40,917 bases of DNA from a virus: IMG/VR virus record IMGVR_UViG_3300037427_004114, positions 1 to 40,917 of that record. The stretch is one strand, 5' to 3'. This document shows positions 18,501-24,788 of this stretch, in pieces. The first letter of the stretch is position 1. Every line of letters starts with the position of its first letter. Under the pieces are notes generated by a model, which saw only the letters and a list, made by a program, of their open reading frames with translations, did not search any database and was not told where the DNA came from. A program made the translations under genes and the position numbers.

Positions 18501-21500
18501 GGTTCAAGAATGTCAGGGGTGAGTCCGAAGGTGTGGACAGCGTGATGACAGGCGCCAGAGACATTCTCAGCAAGCGATTCCAGGTTATTGATTCATTCTT
18601 ACAGGAAAGGCTGGACAAAGACGAAAACTATCAAGTTGAGCTTCCCCCTAACGCGGATGGAACAATTGAGACCCAGTCCGCGCGCGAACTCAAGCGCGAG
18701 ATGGAACAGGCTATAAAATCGCTGGGTAAAAATGGCAAGGAGTTGACTAATAAAATGAACGACCCCAAGTTAATAACAAACATCAGTAAAATGGCAAGGC
18801 TCAGCGCGGTCATCCTGAAGGGGTGGAGCGACACCGCCGACAATCTCGAAAAGAGCAACCGAGCCGTCATTCTGCAGCTGAATCTAGATACGGCTAAGAT
18901 CGCAGCTCAAAGAAAAACTAACGAGCACCTTAGGGCGATCGAAAGCGCTTATAAGCAGCAATTGAGAAATATTGTTTCAGGGGACAGGCTTTACGGCTCG
19001 GGAATGTCCAGGGTGCACGACGCTCAAAACAAATATGCCAAAACCATGATGGCTGCGCAGGTCGCGCACGGAAAAGGTAAAATCAAAGCTGAGGAAGATT
19101 ACAGAACATCCACCCTTTCCGAGCTGGGGAAGAGGGGTTTTGCGGAGGAGTTAAAAATTCTACTCGCTGGACTCGGGGGCACAGATAAGCCGAAGCCTAA
19201 CGAAACTGAGGCTAACAAGAAAAAGCGTGTGAACGAAGCGGCCGAGGAGAAACAAGCAGAGCTTAAAAGGTCGTTTTCCTTAAATTTCACTAAGGACTTT
19301 CTGAAGAGCCTGAGAGTCGAGCTCGATGACAAAGGTTTAGAGACGCCGGAATCTGTGGATCGACGAAGTGCCGCCCTGGGCGTTGCCTCGAAAGCGGATA
19401 TTCAAGAGCTTTTCAGATATATTGACAGCTCAGGCGCTGGTGGCCTGGATCTAATCCCTAAACTGCTTAAAAAAGCTCAGTCACAAAGAGAAGAAGCTCT
19501 AACGACCAATAAGCATACCTTGGAACTAACAACTAGGCAGGCGGATCAGGAAAAAGCCATAACCCTATTGCTTGACAAGAGGCTCTCTAAGATGGAATCC
19601 ATGGAGCGGGTCGGCGCGAGACTAAACAAGCAAGCTGAAAACGCAACTAGAATTCGTGGACAAGAACAAACTACTTCGGCTCTGAAATTTGATCGAGACG
19701 CCGGGCAGGGCTTTAGGGGGCGATATTCTACTGCTGTGCAAGGACACAGAAAGGCAGGCATACAGATGGAGGCCAGTATCGTAAATAACATGTCCTCCAT
19801 GACGACTGCAAACAGAAATTTAATTAAAAAGGCTGCGGACGAAGCCGACATACCCTTGACCGAAGGCGAACTTAAGGATCTGACCGCCAAGGCCCAGGGG
19901 CCGAACTTTGATTTAGCTGAAGCGCTAAGAGCCAAAGCTAAGTCGGAAGCCGGGAGCGCAAGGCAGGCGAGGTCGAAAGCTTTTGTAACACATTCGCTGG
20001 GAGCGGTCACGAGTAACGCTCCGACCGTCGTTGCTGGCATCGGCGGTCAACGTACGCCGGTTATGGAATATGTCGAAAAACAGCTAGAGCTTGAGAAAGG
20101 CAATTACGATGTATTTGATATAGCTGCCCACCAGAAAACCGAGGAAGCCGCCCGAGGCAAAACAGACGTAGAGGAGTGGAACAGACAAAAAGCGGAGCTC
20201 AGGGCCCTCGACATAGCCGCCGAGGCAGCTCAGAAAAAAAGCGACGACCTTGCTGCCAATGACAACGAAAGGATGAGGGCTATCGCAGACATGGGGCTAG
20301 AGATAAAAAACAACCTTACAACAGAAGGGAAAGTAACCGCAGAACTTAGGGCCCAACTGGCAGTACAAAAGGAATTAATAGATGCGCGCGAGGCTCATAT
20401 TACCGGACCCGGATCCGCCGGACGAGGATTCGACGACGGCCTTGGAGCTCTGAATGACGAAATGAAAACTTTTCGCTATAACCTCACTCAGTCAATCCCT
20501 AAAGATTTTTCAAACGCATTAGGCGGAGCCCTTCACAGCGCCATTCGGGACGGAGAGAAACTTGGGGACACTTTGCGTAAGGCGGCCCTAGGGTTCTTGG
20601 ACACATTGAACCAAAAATTCATGGGTCACTTCGCGGACCAAATAACCCTGAGCCTATTTGGGCCAGGTAAATCCGCCGCCCTTAATAAAGGAGGACCGGT
20701 TCCCGCTAGGTTAACTAATGGGGAGTTTGTGATGGATCGGTCAGCCGTGAAAAAGTACGGAGGCGGTTTTATGGACTCGCTTAATAAGGGGAAGTCTCCC
20801 GTTAGTCGGCAAGAAGGAGGGCCAAGCCTCGCTGAATTTTTCAGAGAACCCATCAAGGGGAATACGGTGGAGGACGCCTTTGGTGAGTACATAAAACAAT
20901 CGAGGGCTAGAAGTTTTGAATCGTCGTACTTTGAAGCCAGGCCCGGGCCGCTCACTGGATCCAAGCGGCAAAACCTGCCTGGCATAGACCCCATGGGTGG
21001 AGTGGGCCCTGGGGGGATAACTCTAGATTACTTGGGCAGAACCCGGGACGCTTTCAATAACCCAATAAAACCTGGAGGGTCGCTGGCGCCCATGCCTAAC
21101 CCCTCCTCGAAGGCTCCCCGGGGCCTCTCGCCACAACAATTTAAAAATATTCAAAAACTACCTCCTCTTGGGACCCCTGATGTGTCTGGTATACCAGGCT
21201 TCGAAGGTAGATATGCAGATACCGAAGACAGCAAGAAGCTTCATAGTTTCTTCTCTAATGCAACCTCCACAGGTATTGAGAAAGGAAAGGAGCAAGCCGC
21301 CGGAAAAATAAAACAGATCGGGAAAGGGCAAGGCGGAGGTGGATTCTTTAGTATATTTGGCGACCTGTTAATGTTACCGTTTAAATTACTTGGAGGACTT
21401 TTTGGAATGAAGGACTTTAACAAAGGCGGGCAAGTAAAAGGTTACGAAGGGGGCGGTGGAGTTCAGGGCTTGGGCATGGCCTTGGGGAGTATCGCTTTGG

Positions 21501-22696
21501 GACAATTGCTGAAAGAGGACGAAGAGCCCGAGCACGAAGCGTTACGCGACAGCTGGGCTGAGACCAGGTACAATAAGGAAACTAAACAGGTCACCGGTAA
21601 CCGCCCTTGGGAAAAGAAAGGTCGCCGCATGTCTGCTCGTTACATGCAGCAAAACCAGCGCGTTCAAGACTACGCCGGAGCATTGTCTCAACAGAAACAG
21701 GCCCAGCTGGATGAAAAGCTTAAAAAATTCGAGGAAAAACAGCAGCTCGGCCGAGGAATATTCTCCGCCGTGGCAAGTTATGGCCTAGCTAAAGCGGGCT
21801 CGCACCTTCAAGAGACCGGTGCTTTCGGCAGGGCCGACTTAGCCATGGGGCTAGGCACCAGCGGGCAAGTGAAGGGGCCGGACGGCAATATGATGAACGT
21901 TAAAATGTCCCCCGATGGAAGAGTCGTTAGGTCTAGTAGTGATTCCATTATAGACATGTCCAGTAAAGGAGTTATAGAAAGCAGCGCCTTCAATATGTCC
22001 AAAACGGGAAGCATGCCTAAGTGGCTAGGGGGCTCCGGCGAGTATGGAACTTCTATGGTTGAGGGCCCCGGGGGATTTAAGGAAATGATTACTGAAAAGA
22101 GGTTTCAGAAAGGCGCAGACGGAAACTTCTTTTCCGCTACGCCCGAAAGCGGGAATTGGGGAGAGCGGTTTGGCGCCAAGCCTACCGCTAACGAAAAGCG
22201 CGGGGCTAATATTTTTGGATACAAGAAGGATGACGACAAGTCCCGGCTAGGCAACACTTTAAGCTGGATGAATCAGCAGGTCAACCCATTTACTTGGGAA
22301 AGGAAAAATTCCGGAGGAAAAATTGCAGGCCAGCCCGGGGTAGACAAAATACCTGCCATGCTTACCGAGGGGGAATACGTTATAAACGCAAATGCCGCTC
22401 GCCAAATAGGAGAGCCCACTCTTAACAAAATTAACAGCGGACGTTTCGCTAACGGAGGCATAGTTTCTGACGAACCTAAGGATAGGTCCTCTGGCTCGGG
22501 AGCAGATAACACCAACAACATAACCATAACTATCAATGTTGATAAAAGCGGCGGAACCTCCGAAGCAAACGTTTCTAATGAGGGGCAGGGAGAAGAAGGT
22601 AATATGAACCAGCTGTCCACAAAGATAAAAGAACAAGTCGTTACTATAATTAAAGAAGAGAGTCGCCCCGGAGGCATGCTCGATGACGGGAAATAA
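12557..22696 (+). CDS. Tape measure protein, 3379 residues, with embedded modules
   Basis: This sets tail length and is expelled with DNA at infection. Residues about 85-330 match the TP901-type tape measure core (VEKNLTDINVVMG...GGAVIGNALKTIFTRVQKP). Six P-N-[FY]-A motifs stand at about 541, 621, 966, 1156, 1360 and 1424 and bound compact modules. The 621-966 module has a PD-(D/E)XK-like set (E836, D868/D870, D894-Y-K896). Residues 1430-1565 are coiled coil; about 1574-1650 is hydrophobic and glycine-rich, possibly membrane-active. Residues 1650-2620 are long charged helices. About 2640-2700 (DFSNALGGALHSAIRDGEKL) resembles the lambda gpH C-terminal domain. Two G-E-[FY]-V signatures lie near 2715-2745 and 3255-3300. 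At about 0.15 nm per residue the tail would be near 500 nm if all of it is extended. An AAGG site precedes the ATG. Confidence 0.96.
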   Translation: MSINVNVGGNTDPLVRDITAAVDRINKSGRLKIQLDSRGVTQPLGRMTRSADEFTKSLEASNARVLAFGASVGVINAVSQAFKGLVQSTMEVEKNLTDINVVMGLTTRELDKFGGGLMKVAKETGAGFKAASDAATEFARQGLSMAETLKRTSDALILTRLTGMDAAESVKSITAAMNTFGSEVKNSTELVSKFAAVDVKFAVSAGDFAQAISRAGQSAKQAGVDIDTFVGMVTAAQERTARGGAVIGNALKTIFTRVQKPATLKQLESLGIAVRDISGRTMEADKIIGSLAQSWDNLTDAQRASTGQTVAGMFQINILKAVMADMAKQNNVTSEAMKISARATDESTKKNEALRQTMSALAGETGVAVQELAKKIGDIALAPGISQVLDSIKGMAEGMGGLLGDGENEGNKWAKGLLKGVGNMLTGPGLVIFAAVAGKLFFNAFKYAKDSLGSLLNINKAATQRVTLEQSLMQVITKNDHIMKEMLRTDTNREVKQKIITDLIRQQTREAERLSSITRSMSGPMLRMGISPDLTDKRASGYIPNYASPATQEKREAAKGGYVAGKIKQGPGFVYNDKEEWKKFPGLKEPGLLPPQPSEASKKYAEDFSSKHGFDPYAAGGYVPNFAIAIAEKRWTKQNALSVYNSAKKTPEERAAAEEWLAERNHLGEYNTKSSAITVPAAQYQRGQAGKIQAQKVKGAKEFDATSLFTLLALKGSSAVSASVYPGGKGKESIYGLAANQDGVLPKIKFGISGFKKGNIATAENSEKDNLEIIQDMLLDGAVAKGVEFSNSLNLGDSKNGGPPFRSTPKTMEAALRKGGSGALGALSGLGGALFEAAISTRLPATDIGGGPGKFKHAGGGETRVGGDFDVRDIKNHPLIAALFDPGPIADVGDYKTQSNDETKKSMANKIAKEMIYRRHPDFVGEGDQSGKGVYIDSENSKPMYGREGGAVSGKLKDLSSIKASGFVPNFAAVSASWLRKRGISKVSRGILRATDSETGSWTDFGTDGALLNASRGPKNLKGGAFRNFNTINEYAKKRGLGSVYSGDVIQQRAGKGSTPWARIVNSFPQLKYRLQKGMKTSGSFQLGEGNEFDFKSATDLKKQINRHVKKYGEDDLGWLDTNMQMDFGEEVQGFDWKTSRTKGAGDARAGFKAGGHVPNYASKFSTRAYTRGVGMRHTDALIKEPSDPNFTGNMKSYMEYHKEGPSTRHIDYMKSYNKGDAFDLFSAASRQKFMKGGGAYASDKIKQQRSYKQGSTSNWEDLLYAFPQMKYRMQNGMTTSGTITAHMKNRLLNQNFKTIAGLLPVINSLDREEFRETLGNIGAFNGTPGMHKVEITDLYTRLKKGGRGDGKAYGKKAGGFIPNYADPLSDAIGRERGAGVPVSQIRVGTHRKLVGKSNPAGLGVTNTHDEPNGLRDVFGAGQGIVPNFAMGGSIKEMLGIGLDETMSSLNEEMDQLAKELSKFEGTVEYTEQRQQKYGKSVDSAREEVDRLKAEEKSYRDGVRGRKIGSKNHQKVEKQLTIAEDRLKSEELKQGVASRRNTKAKDSLTAAENKLKTNQQAQARVSGRQGRSGMLGMGAMMAMPMLGGMMDPTGSPLNQEGTGMNYGGAASSAMTGASTGLMMLGQFGVWGKVIGGVGGALWGLANASNAAAEALEKKRKEEDRKAYVSAGLQAESIAKSKMFDLESAGLSLDSKIEKLNLNLTQKFGRQVGEQWTKHGKRGVGLAEYTMSGTSGGDHILDPHASDEGHVKGMAKFLLRWGVGSLSSMGGVSEHRVGDVGPGGSAPTETTQTSTSTRQSTPARYGMLLPGLGSSEKIKELQLAYENAVATEGLLSNRRTDDGAIITGAGSQVSEKYLKDYGVENLKAGRDGREKLKPTPAKDRNPALWTTSSHGDILKVTKERIEAEKKLIEAIRESGEDISLGALSKAIAPGGKMSQTIIDRVVKSFTGEKEEKERGKSAGEFLRDFERGRFKDLEDLQEGFKNVRGESEGVDSVMTGARDILSKRFQVIDSFLQERLDKDENYQVELPPNADGTIETQSARELKREMEQAIKSLGKNGKELTNKMNDPKLITNISKMARLSAVILKGWSDTADNLEKSNRAVILQLNLDTAKIAAQRKTNEHLRAIESAYKQQLRNIVSGDRLYGSGMSRVHDAQNKYAKTMMAAQVAHGKGKIKAEEDYRTSTLSELGKRGFAEELKILLAGLGGTDKPKPNETEANKKKRVNEAAEEKQAELKRSFSLNFTKDFLKSLRVELDDKGLETPESVDRRSAALGVASKADIQELFRYIDSSGAGGLDLIPKLLKKAQSQREEALTTNKHTLELTTRQADQEKAITLLLDKRLSKMESMERVGARLNKQAENATRIRGQEQTTSALKFDRDAGQGFRGRYSTAVQGHRKAGIQMEASIVNNMSSMTTANRNLIKKAADEADIPLTEGELKDLTAKAQGPNFDLAEALRAKAKSEAGSARQARSKAFVTHSLGAVTSNAPTVVAGIGGQRTPVMEYVEKQLELEKGNYDVFDIAAHQKTEEAARGKTDVEEWNRQKAELRALDIAAEAAQKKSDDLAANDNERMRAIADMGLEIKNNLTTEGKVTAELRAQLAVQKELIDAREAHITGPGSAGRGFDDGLGALNDEMKTFRYNLTQSIPKDFSNALGGALHSAIRDGEKLGDTLRKAALGFLDTLNQKFMGHFADQITLSLFGPGKSAALNKGGPVPARLTNGEFVMDRSAVKKYGGGFMDSLNKGKSPVSRQEGGPSLAEFFREPIKGNTVEDAFGEYIKQSRARSFESSYFEARPGPLTGSKRQNLPGIDPMGGVGPGGITLDYLGRTRDAFNNPIKPGGSLAPMPNPSSKAPRGLSPQQFKNIQKLPPLGTPDVSGIPGFEGRYADTEDSKKLHSFFSNATSTGIEKGKEQAAGKIKQIGKGQGGGGFFSIFGDLLMLPFKLLGGLFGMKDFNKGGQVKGYEGGGGVQGLGMALGSIALGQLLKEDEEPEHEALRDSWAETRYNKETKQVTGNRPWEKKGRRMSARYMQQNQRVQDYAGALSQQKQAQLDEKLKKFEEKQQLGRGIFSAVASYGLAKAGSHLQETGAFGRADLAMGLGTSGQVKGPDGNMMNVKMSPDGRVVRSSSDSIIDMSSKGVIESSAFNMSKTGSMPKWLGGSGEYGTSMVEGPGGFKEMITEKRFQKGADGNFFSATPESGNWGERFGAKPTANEKRGANIFGYKKDDDKSRLGNTLSWMNQQVNPFTWERKNSGGKIAGQPGVDKIPAMLTEGEYVINANAARQIGEPTLNKINSGRFANGGIVSDEPKDRSSGSGADNTNNITITINVDKSGGTSEANVSNEGQGEEGNMNQLSTKIKEQVVTIIKEESRPGGMLDDGK
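14177..16849 (+). repeat. Six G-x-[IV]-P-N-[FY]-A motifs in the tape measure protein
   Basis: The motifs are GYIPNYA (14177), GYVPNFA (about 14417), GFVPNFA (15452), GHVPNYA (16022), GFIPNYA (16634) and GIVPNFA (16826). Most are preceded by small residues (A, S, G). They separate segments of about 80, 345, 190, 204 and 64 residues that differ in sequence. No motif occurs in the helical C-terminal two thirds of the protein. Confidence 0.9.
15062..15244 (+). other. PD-(D/E)XK nuclease-like signature within the tape measure
   Basis: Within the 621-966 module an E lies in GALFEAAIS (E836). It is followed by a D-F-D (D868, D870), then about 23 residues later by ADVGDYK (D894, K896). The order E, D, D-x-K on alternating strand/helix segments is what PD-(D/E)XK phosphodiesterases use to bind metal. 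The evidence is motif-level only; no homologue was searched. Confidence 0.4.
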
Positions 22697-22698
22697 AC

Positions 22699-23862
22699 AT
22701 GAGCTTTTCCAGTTATGAACAAGAGTTTGTCGTTAACAACCAGCTTCTGTACGGCATAACCTCTCTTAGCGCCAGCTATGGAGCTAGTGTATCCCCGTTG
22801 AATTTGGCAGGCATAGGCTATATAGACAGTTTCATTAGCGGACCGGTTGAGGCCGAGTTCTCCATCGCTCGTTACATGATTGGGCCAGATGTGTTAGACA
22901 GTATTACCGACAATCAGAAAATTACCGGAGGGTTCGTGCTTGGGGAAGGAACAAAGCAGATCGGCTTTCAGGGGGGTCGATTAGTCTCCCGCAGGGTGTC
23001 CTGTAATGTCGGCGAAATTCCTACCATTGATAATACAATTAGAGTATATGGCAATTTTGGTGATAATATTCCCTCTATCGTTGGAGGTGTGAATTATAAT
23101 GCTATTAGTGTCCCTGTTGAAAGTAGGACATATACTGTTCCTACCCAGGGAAGTATATCGATTAGCATCGGAGGCAGTACTGATTATAGCATATTGGCAT
23201 TCAATTATAATAGAGAGCTTAACCTTGAGGCCTTATATGCTTTAAATAAAGAGAGGATGGACTCTCTTGAGGATTATGAAGCTCTTGACACACAAATTAT
23301 TTATCCAATCCAAACAAGGTTTGATTTTACTCTCTCTCAAGAAAATTATAGTATATTAAATATGAGGGGCTTAATGGATTATGATAAGATTGATTCCTCT
23401 TCTAAGGATATAGTTATTACAATAAAAGATCCTGAAGATAGTAGTGTTATAATTAATCAGTATACCGCAAAGAATGCAAAGCTGTCCTCCGTGTCTCAGA
23501 CCTCCGCCGTGGAACAAGACGTTGCCGTAAACTTGAGCTACGTCGGCTACGAAACTGATTCCCGCACCCCGGATTCATCGGGGACAACTAGCGAGGACGA
23601 TGCCTATAGGCTTAAGACTGACCACACCGACACCATAACTAACACTCAACACGCCGCGCTGACTCCGGACGAGAAAACCTACTACAGGCTTAAAACTAAC
23701 CACACGGTTACTATAACTCAAACCCAGTGGGGCGCGCTGACATCCGGGCAGGATTTGTACGAGAGTATTGACTACTACGAAGCAATAACTTTTACTGATG
23801 ACACAACCTCAACGGAGGCTATTCATGGGGGGATAATTGTGGGAGGCGCTTACGATGGCTGA
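22699..23862 (+). CDS. Distal tail tube-fold protein, first after the tape measure
   Basis: The 387-residue product (MSFSSYEQEFVVNNQLLYGI) shows the same two-part layout as the tube proteins at 5344-6585 and 6638-8428. Its blocks are GITSLSASYGASVSPLNLAG, then GPVEAEFSIARYMIG, then GRLVSRRVSCNVGEIPTIDN. The second half has FNYNRELNLEALYALN and YPIQTRFDFTLS. It starts two bases after the tape measure stop and probably forms a ring at the distal end of the tube, as post-tape proteins do in lambda and T5. Two tandem Y-R-L-K-T cassettes occupy about residues 303-355, after a disordered S/T/D-rich linker. Codons at about 23030-23465 are AT-rich (about 25-35% GC) and change abruptly to about 53% at 23465. 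Confidence 0.85.
   Translation: MSFSSYEQEFVVNNQLLYGITSLSASYGASVSPLNLAGIGYIDSFISGPVEAEFSIARYMIGPDVLDSITDNQKITGGFVLGEGTKQIGFQGGRLVSRRVSCNVGEIPTIDNTIRVYGNFGDNIPSIVGGVNYNAISVPVESRTYTVPTQGSISISIGGSTDYSILAFNYNRELNLEALYALNKERMDSLEDYEALDTQIIYPIQTRFDFTLSQENYSILNMRGLMDYDKIDSSSKDIVITIKDPEDSSVIINQYTAKNAKLSSVSQTSAVEQDVAVNLSYVGYETDSRTPDSSGTTSEDDAYRLKTDHTDTITNTQHAALTPDEKTYYRLKTNHTVTITQTQWGALTSGQDLYESIDYYEAITFTDDTTSTEAIHGGIIVGGAYDG
23605..23682 (+). repeat. Y-R-L-K-T cassette, copy 2
   Basis: This encodes 26 residues beginning YRLKTDHTDTITNTQH, in tandem with the next copy. The usual W is replaced by H here. Confidence 0.75.
23683..23763 (+). repeat. Y-R-L-K-T cassette, copy 3
   Basis: This encodes 27 residues beginning YRLKTNHTVTITQTQW and ending DLYE, directly after copy 2. 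Confidence 0.75.
23842..23846 (+). promoter_or_regulatory. GGAGG site that decides the next start
   Basis: A perfect GGAGG lies eight bases before the ATG at 23855. It rules out the longer reading from a TTG at 23837, which would place the site inside the gene. ATG 23855 overlaps the preceding stop by eight bases. Confidence 0.85.
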
Positions 23863-24787
23863 GTTTATAGATTTTAAAAGATGCCTGATAGAGCTCGGGG
23901 ACCAGCAAATTTATGCCACCTCCGCATCGCTTTCCATGTCCTACTCCCTTTCTGACGATCGCAGGCTGGATGGCTTCGATGCCGACTCGAAGGGGGGCGC
24001 CGTTAACGACCCCACTCTCGTAGCTAAGGGAGCTCCGAAGGGTAAGCTGTCTTTCGATTTTATTATTGACGACGACCATTTCCCGGGAGGGGGTAACCCT
24101 ATTAAAACTATTTTCAATATAAACAAGTCTATGAGCGACGGGTTTATCCCTATGGGCAGGATAGGGCCTTATCGGTTTTGGTACGCAGCAGTAACCAACC
24201 TTTCTTTTGACATGCAGCCTTTTCAACTTATTAAGGCTAAGGCGGAGTATGATATTTTCGGGACGATTTTTGAAATTGGAAACAAAGAACTTCCTTCCGC
24301 TCCCGAGATTAATCCCGCCGAAAGCTTGAAGGGCTTTGGGGAGATTGAGGCTAACGGGATAGATCTCCAGGTGGAGAACTCCAATTTTGACATCCGCATG
24401 CTGTCCGCCTCATTCTCTCAGTCGGTCAACAGGTCTTTGAACTACACAATTCGCGCTAACGAACACTCCTCCCGGCAAGAATACCCGGGAGCTATTCTTC
24501 CATACAGGGCAGCCTTGAGGGATATAGAATACACCTGCAATATCAAGTCTAATAAAATTATTAACTATCTCAATCAGGACGGAGTGATGCAACGTCGAGG
24601 GGAGTCGGGGATGCCAAACGACATTTCCGTTCAACTGCATTTACACGGAGCAACAAAGAATAATTCCGGAGAGTCCCCTTTGATCGCTCAATTCTCCTGC
24701 GTCGGAAAAGTTACCGAGCAAGCGTTGACCGTTAGCGAAGGTGGATATTTAAGTGGAGGGTTTTCTGTCAAACAGATAATAAAGTAA
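23855..24787 (+). CDS. Distal tail tube-fold protein, second after the tape measure
   Basis: The 310-residue product (MAEFIDFKRCLIELGDQQIY) again has two repeated halves. The first contains ATSASLSMSYSLSDDRRLDG, KGKLSFDFIID and YAAVTNLSFDMQPFQLIKAK. The second contains RMLSASFSQSVNRSLNYTIR and ALRDIEYTCNIKS. This is the strand-rich double-tube pattern of the preceding gene and of the two tube paralogues further left, though divergence is greater. It overlaps the gene before by eight bases and is followed by the gpM-like gene after one base. A ring joining tube to tip is the likely role. Start chosen from the GGAGG at 23842-23846. Confidence 0.85.
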   Translation: MAEFIDFKRCLIELGDQQIYATSASLSMSYSLSDDRRLDGFDADSKGGAVNDPTLVAKGAPKGKLSFDFIIDDDHFPGGGNPIKTIFNINKSMSDGFIPMGRIGPYRFWYAAVTNLSFDMQPFQLIKAKAEYDIFGTIFEIGNKELPSAPEINPAESLKGFGEIEANGIDLQVENSNFDIRMLSASFSQSVNRSLNYTIRANEHSSRQEYPGAILPYRAALRDIEYTCNIKSNKIINYLNQDGVMQRRGESGMPNDISVQLHLHGATKNNSGESPLIAQFSCVGKVTEQALTVSEGGYLSGGFSVKQIIK

Positions 24788-24788
24788 T

